Of a stretch of 64,000 nt of DNA, positions 1 through 10,800 are shown piece after piece. The notes below the pieces were generated by a model that was not told where the DNA came from, made no database searches, and saw only the letters and a program-made list of their open reading frames with translations. The DNA is taken from positions 42,613,126 to 42,677,125 of the forward strand of contig CM037794.1 of the NCBI GenBank assembly GCA_021229015.1. Reading direction: 5' to 3'. Both the position numbers and the translations under genes were made by a program. Source of the DNA: Solen grandis. Taxonomy: Eukaryota > Mollusca > Bivalvia > Adapedonta > Solenidae. Position 1 is the first letter of the stretch. Each line of letters begins with the position of its first letter.

Positions 1-1260
1 GCTACTTTTGCTTTAACACACATTCTCTTGTACGCTAAATAGGCTTAATCGCCTACTTTTTTCATAATTATATACTTATTAATGTAAATAGGCTTAATCG
101 ACTTAATACATTTAACTTATAATAAACGATTTTCTCAAGCGACAGTTTTGTAGTCACGATTCTCATTAATTATCATGCGAATGTTATATTGTATAATCAT
201 ATCCCAAGTACATCATTAGTTTTATTTTAGACGCCAGTACATCGACTTATAAATTGAAGTGAAACGAAATGGGGCCTCTCTGATGTTATCCGCATTAAGT
301 TGTAAAGTTAATTGACAGATAGCTATTAAACTGTATGGAAATTTGCGTGTTTTTGAAAAAATATCTTAATACTAGAAATCGAAAACTCTAGGTTCTCAAT
401 GTGTTAAATATTAAATGAATTGAGGGGATATCAATTGCTTATTGAAAGTCCATTAAAAATAAAAATCCGTGTATATCGTTCATTTTGAGCTTTCACATTT
501 AAATAACTATCAGTTTAAAAAGTACTATCCTTCGTATGTTTGATGTATAATATGCTAAAAACATTGCATATTCATTTTAGTCTTTCCTTTTGAACTAATA
601 TCACAAATCTTTATATTTTAACACATCATATCATTTTTTGGTTCAAATTTCTTATCGTATAGTTGTTCCTTTTTTATGCAATCCATCTACTTCACGATGT
701 GTGTGTGTGTGTGTTTCTTGCAATATATTTTTTCTTCCAATATCCTTAGCAAACGTATAAAGGAATTGCTAATCATTAATCATGAATTGTTTCACGCTTT
801 TTTTAAACTTCGTCGTCTCGTTTTCGTATTATTGTTTTGGATCAAATATCTAATGCATTCTATAATTGTAACTTTGGTTGAATTATAGGTTTTCAATCAT
901 CCTTTACCAAGTTTAACCTTTTCATATTTTATACTATGAAAAATACTTGTAACTTAGACTGAATTTAAAATCCCGTATGGTAACCTAAAATAAATCTAAA
1001 CGACTTTGTTGAATTACTGCGTCTCCAAGAACACGTTCTTTTCCCTAAATGCATTAATGAGAACATGGCTAAGTATTTAGGAAATTTAGCTCTATACTAT
1101 CGCTTGGTTACTAAAAGTATGTTTGTTGAATTATTATTTGATACAGTTTATAAACATAATAATATATGCATATGTGTGATAGGCTAGTGTTATCTAATAT
1201 ACTAATAAGATAGAGTAATACTTTGATAAGTTTATAATTTTTGGTTGCATTTTTTCTTAG
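1..1260 (+). other. Probable intron of the GPCR gene; no gene seen
   Basis: AT-rich sequence with a short GT run near 700. No exon with GPCR character was found here. The region ends in the T-rich acceptor tttttcttag of the TM6 exon, so it is probably the intron upstream of that exon. Confidence 0.5.
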
Positions 1261-4200
1261 ATCTGCAGTCGGCTTCAGCTCATGAGCAACTGAAGATTCG
1301 ACGAAGGACGGCAAAGATGCTGATAGTGGTCGTGATAACCTTTGGTCTTTGTTACCTGCCGACATACATACTTAATATTCTGAGGTGGGTTTTATCATTT
1401 ACCTCGCCCTTTTTGAAACATTTTTTTTTCATTCATAACTCATGTAGCCATAACGCATAAACCTTACTAATTTCACGTGGTGATATTTGCCGATGTTGCC
1501 AAAACACTGGGATCACCAGACCTTTACTGTAGAACCATATTTCCCAGATCATATTTTCAAAAACGTAAAAAATAGGACCCTATTCTTCACAGTTTCAACC
1601 TGTGGCATATGTGATTTCCAAAAAGGGTGTAAGCAAGCAAATCACAATTTTCAACCGTATCAAGAAAAACACATTCTTCAAAAGTAGTGTCTGTACCAGT
1701 TTGTTATTCAATAGCTGCGTATTTATGAAGTCATCAAACGTGATACGAGCACAGAAATTGAATCTAAAATTTCTCGATTATACGTATCGTAGGTTGAGAT
1801 GTAATTCCGAAATCAGGGCAAGATTATGGTGTTTGACTTCAGGACACAACAGCAGTTTGTCGGTGATTCCACCCAGGTGCCTCCGGGGTATTTCTCCTCT
1901 AAAATAAGCGGGGTGTAGGTATAAGATTGAATGCCATTAAAACAACCAATTTTAAGAAACATCTCTAACTGCTAAGCTTCATATTAATCAAAAATATGCA
2001 TTCCGTTGACCAATGTTCACATTTTGGGGGGAATAAAATGTGTTTGTAACATAATCTGACTGTAGCCAATCTTACAAATGAATGGTCATCTCAAATACGG
2101 AATGACTTGACTATTTGAGTTTACCGTCGCTTCGACAGTATTTCAGTCATATAGCGACGTCCAGCTAATTACAGTTGGAGGAAGACGAGGCATCCGGGTA
2201 GAACCACCGACCTACCGCAAGCCAGCTGGAAGGCTTCCTCACATGAAAATCCGAATGACCCTGCCGGAATTCGAACCCACGCGGTGAGGGGCTGAGTGAG
2301 TGTTAAAGTCGACTTTGCCCTCTCTGCCACGGAGCCTCAACAAATACGGAAAGAGGCCTGTATACTAGTGATTATTGGTGTTGGCCCTTACTATAGGAAA
2401 TTTGTCTCTGTTGTCGTAATGAATGTTTGTTATACTCGAATATATATTTTTTCATGGTTTCATGGTAACGCTTAAACTTACGACCCTACAATTACAACTT
2501 TAATCCGCTTTCTACTCGAACACGCCGCGATGGGAATGTTTACTAACATACATTACACGAATAAAACCGTGGCATATTTTAGAACGAGCCAGAATGACCC
2601 CTGTATTGCAACGGCGAAAGTGTCAGATGTGAATAAATGTGAGACTTAATGATATTTTATTTTAGCACCTATATGAAAAGCTAAGAAACGTATATTACAC
2701 ATATGACATAATAGCATAATTTATGACATGAGCGGGGTTAGTGCCCGATGCCCCACGGAGTGCTTAGTTATAACACAATTTCAACTGTTGTCAGCAGGTT
2801 ATGAATATTGATATTTATATGTTTTTCGTGTAGGATTAGTTTGGTTCTATCGAAATGAAATGGTAGTTGAGTATGGGAGATAAACATATCTCAGAGTATG
2901 GAAAAATGTGATCTTACACTTAACCAACCGTCGTTTTGCTAAAAAAATACAGTTTTATTCATTTTACATTTTTTTTTCTATTTTTTTTTTAATTTTACTG
3001 TTTATTGCCTTGTTTAAACTGATAACTCTTTTAGATATATTTAGATCAGTGAAATAAATTATTGTGTATTGAATAAAAACAGTTATGCGGTTTGAATTTT
3101 TAATAATGTACGAGACATCTATTACAGCGTGCGTGTAAGAGAAAGAGAGAGAGAGAGAGAGATTAATTACTTTATGTAAAGTAAATGAATAATATATCCT
3201 GAACACTTGTCTTTGACTGATATCCATAGTGTGGGAAAATTGGGTTGGCAAGGGAGGGCATTTTTAAAAGAGAGTGAATTTTAATTTTACCATGTCTTGC
3301 TTTACAATGTTACTCGTACCAAATTGCAATCGCAATTTTAAATAATCATCAAAAACCCGTTATTCCAGAATCGACCGTACCACTCCGAATCTTTACGAAC
3401 CCTTAACTAAATTCTATTTTACAAGTATTTACAATGCTCATTGGCTGATCTGTATGTCATTGTCAATATGGCGAGTCATCCAATATGTCTGATGTTCACT
3501 AAGACAGTTATTGTCCCCCTCATCTAGAACCATCATTTGGAATCAATGTCGTCTGCTGACTGACCGAGTTCCGTGGCTCCTGTGTCACGACAAGTTGTCT
3601 ATATCACAGAGATGTGTCTTTATAGTCTGATTTCTTAACCATGGCGTTTACTTTGTGATAAAAACGAACTTAATATTTGTGGCAATTCGTTTGGTGCTTA
3701 TATAACAAAGTTACAGCTATTTAAAACAGCAATGCTCTCCGTTTTACCTAAGTTGATTCAGTAAAAAGGCAAATCGGTTTCAACAGCCTTTTTAAACAAT
3801 CTGAAATATGTATAATTCTTCAAAGTTTTAAGTTATGTACTTGAAAAAGGTGCTTATTTGAGATTGTCTTTTAAGTTAAGTTAACCGCCACGTTTACGGC
3901 TTGGTCCTCTTATATATAAAAATGCTTCGATAATTTACCGAACTCACATATTTCCAATTAAATACATGTAAATTCATTTGTGCTTGTTGATTTGAATTAA
4001 TTTAATACATGGATATATTAGAAATATTGCCTGTTCATTAATATTTTTTTTATAAAATTTTTTTGAAATTCCAATATTTGATTTTAATGATATCTATCAA
4101 TAACCAAGCTTTATAACTTTTCAATTAGTCCATCCCTTTTAAAATATTTTCTGAGGGTGGTTTAAAAACACATGTCATTTTTGATATAAAAGATTATCGT

Positions 4201-7200
4201 TCACATGATTATTTTTCCTCTCAGACTTCAATTATTTCCTTTGAACTGAACGAAAGTAGAGAATCAAACATGATTGAGTCCTGTACAAATCTTGATGACG
4301 TCAATTAGTGATGTTCCGATTGTTGCTAGTCGCCAACAATCAGTTACTTTACTGAAAGGCGACAATAATCGATTTACAAATATCCGTTCCACGACGTCGT
4401 TTTGAAATTTTATACCATACCATATCATGTATTGTGTGTCTAGTGTAAACTGTGAATCAATCTGGAATCTCTTGATTTTATCCAAAACCTTTAAATATCC
4501 CCTATTAAACAATAAGGCCCAAAACTAAGTATAACCTTTTCAATGATCCAGCATTATAAAGCTAAAACTGTGCCAAAAACTACTTCACGACGTTCATGTA
4601 ACTGTTTATAATAAAGCACCAGGCTTAAATTTTACTTAGCGACAAATAATCGAAAGTTATCGGTTGTACCCAATCCGAGAAAAATACCAACCAATTTCTA
4701 TTACTAACGTCAATGGTCACATATCCTGGGAAATAAACGTATTTGATACATACTTTTTTTCTAAATATTTAACAGGTACTACTGACCCCGTAAGGCATTT
4801 TGACAGGCGTGAAATTGTACAGTAAGGTACAAAGTCAATTTAATAATAGCTGGACAAATCAATCAAAATTGCCTATGCTTATTGACAAATCTTTTTTTCT
4901 GCTAAAGGTATACTTTTAAATAGCGTTGTTTGTTCTAAGTACTAACATAGTTTAAAGGGTTTATTTGTACACTACATGTATTCCAATATCCGGTTGACAT
5001 CATTTACATTAACAAAATTAATAAGTTGATACCAGTTTTACTTGACAATGTGCCTTTTTACCATGATATAACGATATGGAAGATTGAGTGTTTGAATAAC
5101 TTCACAATGAGAAAATATCAACTGTATATCGACATAGTTTGGGCAGGAGCCCTCTTTATAAGGTGGCAAAACAATTTAATATATATAAATCGTCAGTGTT
5201 TATCACATTTAATTGGCTGGAAAACTATAACGGACAGATAAGTAAGATTCTCTTTCTCACAACATAGCAATGTTGTTGAATGATTTTTCCGGTATAATTG
5301 TTCCTTTTAGTGATCAATATTAAAACTGAATGTATTTCTATGGTTGCTAAGATCCCCAATTCATATTTCCTTAGGCAACCTATTAATACACGTATCCAAT
5401 CTCATCGGACTCACTTCTAACTTATGGAAGTGGCAGGTCTCCTTCATGAATTATTTTTGAAATAATAAAAAAAAAAAAAAAAAAACGTGTGCAATGACCT
5501 TAATCGAAAATTAGGGGTAATCGATGATGAACTCCTCTTAAATGTTCAGTTAATGCTTTTGTGACCCATTTCTTTCTATCTCACGAAATGAGGTGAAGGT
5601 CGGGATTTGATATATACTCCCTAGGATGTAAAGTCTATGTACACTGTTATGAGGACATGCAAAACGATATGATACCAGGGGTATAGGAATATCAATTTCT
5701 GATATGTGTACATTTGCTCGTATTTTTATTTTTTAGAGTTGTTTAATATAACAATCTCTTTATGTCTTATGTATTATTAATAAGAGTGTAATAAGTGAAT
5801 ATAATATACTCTTCAATCTAAAAAGATAAATAAAACAACAGTTATTTCATTTAGTCAACTTTTTGCACAGTCTGTGGAATTGATTCTCAAACGACGGAAA
5901 ATATGTTCATGAAGTATTTCCACGAAATAAATGTATATGAACATTCTTAAAACATGTTTTGTTCAGTTATGTTAGTTATTAATATCCAGCATCTCAACTT
6001 AGAAGACCAGATTCTATCTCTAGCAAGTATTACTAATAAGAGGACACGCGCACATATATATTCGATATTTTTTCTTTCACAAAGAATCATGATTTCAAAA
6101 TGTAATTGCAGAACCAATCTACAATATAATATGACGATATTGATGATATTTTATTGATTTGTTGTCATATATATGAATGTGCGTCTTTCCAGGTATACAA
6201 ATGCTTTAGACTCTCTGGGTGGAAACACAGCCGCTATCTTTTGTTTACTTGGACTCCAAAATTCTTCTGCTACTTTAACAGTGCCATTAACCCGGTCATC
6301 TACAATTTCATGAGCGGTATGTACAGTGATTATTTGAACATGTACAGATATTGGTATTTGCAATAACAGTTACTGTAAAACAAGAGTGTCCTCTCGAGCA
6401 CATGTGCCACCTGCTGAAGCGTGACGGAAAAAGTATAACGGACTGTCAGACGGACAGAGAGACGACGGAAAAGTGATTCCTATGTGTCACCTCTGCCTAC
6501 AGCAGGTGACACAAAAACGCTCTCCATACTCTTTCCAAATACACGGTAACCTCAATAAGGCTCTGTTCGGTTCCATACAAATACATGCCTCATGCCCTCC
6601 AAACCCCTTTTGAGATATACGATACAATTGCTTGGTGCCTTGTCTAGGGAATAAACAGATTTTTTTTCAAAGAAAACCAAGGCCACAGCGCACTGCTGCG
6701 TCTGTTTTTATCTTACAACAATGTATTGGCACACTAATCAAGTGTAGTTCTCCGTGTCACTTGCTTTTCTATAATCATGTTCTGATTCAGCAATTTTAAT
6801 CATTGAAATTCATTGTGGTGATCTTTTGAAGAAAAAAAAACTGTCAAAAGATAACACTCTCCCCACAACAACCTTCGACCCAAAGAATCATGAAATAAAA
6901 AAAGGGGACCACAACCTTTTTTTCTTTAAACGTATTATATGATATCCTGAAATATATATGTCTTGCCTTTATTAAATTAAATAAATGTATACATAACATA
7001 TATTGTATTTCATTATATTTTGTAGTAAAGTTTCGCAACCAGTTCAAAGTAGCGTGCTCCTGCTGCTACACGTGTTTCTCCAAATCTGGACAAGGTATAG
7101 TTCTTATTAATACATGCAATATGATTATTTTCTTATTTTGTACATAAAATAACACCCCATTTAACTCATTTCTGAAAAACTATTATTTACTTGGATGTTA

Positions 7201-7374
7201 CTTTTTTTATTCTACTTCATTATAATTATGGCATATTAGTAAACCTTTGCTTATTGCAGAAAATATCTTTATTTAAACTCGCATTTCCTTTTTCATGTAT
7301 TAGTATTGCTAAAGATTAAGACAAATTTGTTTATTTTTTATTATAATATTAAGAAAGATTTGCCATAGTAAAAC

Positions 7375-7405
<31 letters not shown>

Positions 7406-8683
7406 ATATATATAGACACTTATATATAAGAAATTGAATTAACCTATTGCAGTTTATTCTGTATCATTCTGTAGTTAATTCATGATTGTCTGTTCATGTT
7501 TATACCATTGCTCGTTATGAGAAAATCGTGAAGATGATAAATTAAAATTATAAATTTGAAAAAGAAAAAAAAATGCAGATAAAAATGACCACAAATGGAA
7601 ATACAAGTTTTTATCTTTCCTATTAAATCATTTAAAGCCCTTTTTAAGCATTTAAGTTAGAAACTAGAGCTTTTATAGAAAAGATTGGGATCCTTTACAT
7701 AATTTAATCCGATGATTAGGCGTGTTGTGCTATACATCTTTTTTCTTCATTTGAATTTTGTATTTCAGACAACAAATTCTCGGCTCCAGAATCTATGAAG
7801 AGGTAGTCAATATCTGAATGGATACTGCATCATTTCATTGTTTGATATGTAATGGATGGTACTTTGTTATGGTTCGTCTAGATGCATGCCTTATCATGTC
7901 CTGTCTAACGTAACTCTGCTGACTGTAATATGAGCATTTGTGACATGCTTAAATCTGTCAAGTGCGCAAGACGCATTAGAACAAACGTTAAGCGTTACTT
8001 GCTAATAATTAATCCAACGTTCACCACATTTTCTATAGTTTTATGTATATGAAAGATGCTACTAGGTGGTTGGTCAAAACCTACTTCAACAACTTTTTCT
8101 TCCGAATAATATGTTGTTCAAATCCAATAATTCAGTCACATGGCTTATTGTATCAAAATGAAAAAGAAAAAAAGTTTCTTCTTATTTAATACGAATACAC
8201 TATAGATGTTTTTGTACACATAAATGTGGTGAGAATTGTATTCATTTCAATTATTTATTGTCTGTATCTCGTATCATGCGTGTTGTCAACATACACACTT
8301 TGTAACATGATGGAATGTTACCAATATCGATATGAAACACATCATTCATCATCGATCAGTTTTACCTGTGTACGAAATCTATTCCATTCGGTTGTAATTA
8401 TTATCGGCAATGTAATCTAAGTAATTAATGCAGATTTAGACCATTATATGTGTTAAAAATTATTTGCGCTAAGTCGAACTTTTTTATTTGATGAAGCGGA
8501 CCTTTTTTTTTTTAATAACACCTTAATTTCTTCCAGCAATGTTATTGTAAGTTCATATAAATGAATATATTTTTTTAAAAAAGTTGTAACTTTTCGACTC
8601 TTACTTTATTTTTCAGTTCAACTTCAAGGACACACAATTATAAACTGACATTCGTCACCAATCAGAAAACTTCGTGCATGTGA
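1261..8683 (+). CDS. Orexin/allatotropin receptor-like class A GPCR, 3' half (5 exons)
   Basis: This is a G-protein-coupled neuropeptide receptor of the plasma membrane; only its last ~138 residues lie in the window and earlier exons must be upstream of base 1. Exons are 1261-1384, 6193-6316, 7026-7094, 7769-7802 and 8617-8683, all with AG acceptors and GT donors. Exon 1 encodes the end of intracellular loop 3 and TM6 (RRRTAKMLIVVV, then FGLCYLP, equivalent to FxxCWxP). Exon 2 encodes extracellular loop 3 and TM7 (FNSAINPVIYNFMS, the NPxxY motif). Exon 3 encodes helix 8 (KFRNQFKVACSCC, with palmitoylation-type cysteines). Exons 4 and 5 encode a Ser/Thr-rich tail ending SCM at TGA 8681-8683. 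RRKTAKML-type TM6 and KFREQFK-type helix 8 are typical of orexin and arthropod/mollusc allatotropin receptors; NPFF- or CCK-like receptors are less likely alternatives. Exon phases join cleanly except for one missing base inside exon 2 (see separate entry). Confidence 0.82.
2104..2338 (-). repeat. tRNA-derived SINE, family 1, near full length
   Basis: Read on the minus strand, it starts gaggctccgtggcagag and contains a good B box (GTTCGAATTCC). It continues through the body motifs ttttcatgtgagga, ccttccagctggc and ttagctggacgtcgctat, and ends ctgtcgaagcgacggtaaac followed by a CAAGT-type tail. A second copy is at 35275-35487 (+) and a third, error-filled copy at 10609-10800 (+). Confidence 0.85.
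3138..3162. repeat. (GA)n microsatellite
   Basis: A run of about 12 GA dinucleotides with one interruption, inside the large GPCR intron. Confidence 0.95.
4308..4372. repeat. Imperfect hairpin with hAT/MITE-like sequence
   Basis: The segment starts tagtgatgttccgattg and holds the inverted pair CGATTGTTG..GTCGCC and GGCGAC..ATAATCG. The tagtgatgttccgat motif resembles ends of hAT-type MITEs, and a related ATCGG-rich segment is at 38448-38550. No target-site duplication could be defined. Confidence 0.35.
6193..6316 (+). CDS. GPCR exon encoding ECL3 and TM7, with one-base frameshift
   Basis: The acceptor is tctttccag|g and the donor is gcg|gtatgt. The first reading frame continues TM6 as R-YTNALDSLGGNTAAIF. 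The conserved TM7 part (FTWTPKFFCYFNSAINPV) lies one frame away. The switch falls at about 6238-6247, next to a run of four T. The exon is 124 nt. Entering with two codon bases and leaving with one, as the next exon requires, needs 125 nt, so exactly one base appears to be missing. Uncorrected, the upstream frame meets TGA inside the NPxxY region. A homopolymer deletion in the assembly is the simplest explanation; a real null allele or a recent pseudogene is the alternative. Confidence 0.8.
6381..6520. repeat. Short repeat with inverted arms inside the GPCR gene
   Basis: GTGCCACCTGCTG at 6404-6416 is inverted as CAGCAGGTGACAC at 6500-6512, with one mismatch. Between them is a purine-rich stretch containing gacggacagagagacgac. 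The layout resembles the other short palindromic repeats in this window. It starts about 65 bases after the TM7 exon donor. Confidence 0.55.
7374..7415. repeat. (TA)n microsatellite
   Basis: About 12 TA units, an acatg interruption, then 5-6 more TA units. It lies in the intron between the helix-8 exon and the first tail exon of the GPCR. Confidence 0.9.
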
Positions 8684-8899
8684 ATGGAACGAACAATTTA
8701 ACTGTTTCACATGACTCCATGAGCTGTCAAGCCATCGGACCAAACATCCAAGAACTCAATCATACATTTACTGATAAATGTACTTGGTTTGGAATATTTG
8801 CGTGTGTGAATGGAATGTCTTACAGATGACATGGACAGTTATTGACCATGATATCACTGATAACAGAACCAGAATTTTCTTTGTGGAATGTTACGATGG

Positions 8900-8905
8900 A
8901 ATAAA
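8900..8905 (+). promoter_or_regulatory. Poly(A) signal AATAAA of the GPCR gene
   Basis: A canonical AATAAA lies 217 bases after the receptor stop codon and is followed within 30-60 bases by a T-rich and GT-rich stretch. It is the first canonical hexamer after the stop, so the 3' UTR would be about 0.24 kb. This is an inference from spacing; no transcript evidence is available. Confidence 0.55.
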
Positions 8906-9303
8906 CCAAGTTGAATGATATTTTCTGTCGTTTTTTATCTACAGCACATTTGACATCCTTTTAGTAAAATTTAATCTTGCCATTTAGTTTAAAATGTGGA
9001 TGTCTGGCATCCTTTTCTCATGCCTTTTATTTATTTCATTGAAACTTCTTTTGTTTGTTTTGTTGTTGTATGAGTCAATTTGGAAACATTTTTTTCAATT
9101 TCAACAAACCCTTCATGATTAGTTTCGGCCAGTACTTTGCGCTTGGGATGATGCTAGAACTTCCCCCTCACCAGCGATGGTCGAGCATGCGACACTCAGA
9201 TTCGGAGTCAATGAACACAGCTGGACCAGCCATTCTAAATCGGTTACTAACTTGTGTTCTTTTGTTTTTTAGATATATAAGTTGTTATCAACAACCTACT
9301 GAA
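8906..9303. other. 3' flank of GPCR gene up to scaffold gap
   Basis: Ordinary AT-rich sequence follows the poly(A) signal. No coding or repeat structure was recognised before the gap. Confidence 0.5.
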
Positions 9304-9403
9304 NNNNNNNNNNNNNNNNNNNNNNNNNNNNNNNNNNNNNNNNNNNNNNNNNNNNNNNNNNNNNNNNNNNNNNNNNNNNNNNNNNNNNNNNNNNNNNNNN
9401 NNN
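9304..9403. other. Assembly gap (100 N)
   Basis: Exactly 100 N, the usual placeholder for a scaffold join of unknown length. Sequence texture changes sharply across it: normal on the left, homopolymer-rich on the right. Confidence 0.98.
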
Positions 9404-10608
9404 ATATCGAGTGAAAAAAAAACGAGCTGGATCGTTAAGAAGTGCATTACCAAAAACCCCAAAAAAAAGGGGCGTTATTACTGTTAAGAGAATAAAAACT
9501 TCACTTTTAAAATAAACAAAAGATCGTCACCCCGGGAAAAACAGGAAGTTGCAGTACGTTATAAAAAATTTGAAAAGAAATTATATAAAAAATAAAAGAA
9601 AGGGCAAAAAAAAGAAACTGGAACATCAGGATACACTTTAAGGGTAAATTGAGGAAAATAAATCTAAAAAAAAATAAGCACACATTGGATTTCCGTTAAG
9701 CACTTTCAGGGGGACAAAGGCTAAAAAAGAAAATTTCAAAATTTTTCCCCAATCTTTGGGGGGAACACACAAAGGAAATTCAAGGAAAAAGTGATGAAAA
9801 AAAAAAGGCTTTAAATTTTTGGAGTTTTTAATATTACATGCCGAGGGAAAACGGGCATAAACTATTTTTAAACTGCAGCGTTTGCTTCCGAATTTTTAAC
9901 GACGTGGTCATAGGTCATAAAACAAAGGTTTTTATCTGATTGTACTTGTTGGCAATGATTACACGTTTTTTGCTCCTACCTCATCAAAAAACATTTACAA
10001 ATTTTTTATTTTTTTGTTTTTCCATACATAAGAGGGTTTATTTAAGAGTATTTTATTTATTCGATTTAAAAAGGAGGTTTGCAAATTTTTATATGTGATA
10101 GCGAGTAAAAAAGTGTTAAATTTACAAAAAAAAAAAAGATTTTTGCAAAATAAGGAATATGAAATTTTGTATAATCCCCCCTTGGCATACGTTACAAAAA
10201 AATTCAATAGAAAAACTCAAAAAATTATTCAGGGGGAAGTAGCCCCTAACCAATTTTTTCCCAAAAAAAACTTTAAACGTTAAATCGAGGGGCGTTACCC
10301 AACGGGAACGATAAGCTGCGATTAACCTATCATTTTTAAATATTAATTTACTTTAAAACATCAAACAAGAACCTCTTTTTTTTTTTCTTTTTTTTACTGT
10401 ATTAATCTTGTTTATAGACCACGTAAAAATCCTCAAAAGGGCAGTTTGATTTTCGCTTGGGAAAAAATCAAATCCTCGACGGTTTTTTGTTTTTGGTTTT
10501 TAGTTACATGTTTCAACCATCAATATGTTTTTGCTTTTAAATGGAAATTTATAAAAGTGATAAAAAGTACCTTCATTTAGACAACAAAAATGTTGAAGCG
10601 CAAAAGAC

Positions 10609-10800
10609 ACACAGGTGGGTTGAACCCCGGTGGGTCATTGGGTTTTTCAGGGGAACCTTCCCGGGGGCTGGGGTGGGTCGGGTTCTAACGGTTCCTCCTG
10701 CACTGGGGGTCTTCCCCACCTGTAATTAGCGGACTCGCTATATGACTAAAACTGTCGAAGCGCGGAAACCCAAATAGTAAATCAAGTCACCACACCCAAC
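10609..10800 (+). repeat. SINE family 1 copy with dense indels
   Basis: It aligns in order with the intact copy at 35275-35487: gggttgaaccccgg (B box), a ttttca..ggg segment, gggtcttcc, acctgtaattagcgga, ctcgctatatgact, ctgtcgaagcg, then the caaatagt tail. Examples of changes are ctggacgtcg to cggactcg and tgaaatactg to taaaactg. These look like base dropouts rather than CpG decay. Confidence 0.75.

Larger units (their letters stand above)
1385..6192 (+). other. 4.8-kb intron of the GPCR gene
   Basis: The intron lies between the TM6 exon (donor gtgggt) and the TM7 exon (acceptor tttccag). It carries a full SINE on the minus strand (2104-2338), a GA microsatellite (3138-3162), a hairpin with hAT-like ends (about 4308-4372) and a poly-A run at 5466-5485. 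No other coding segment was recognised. Confidence 0.7.
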
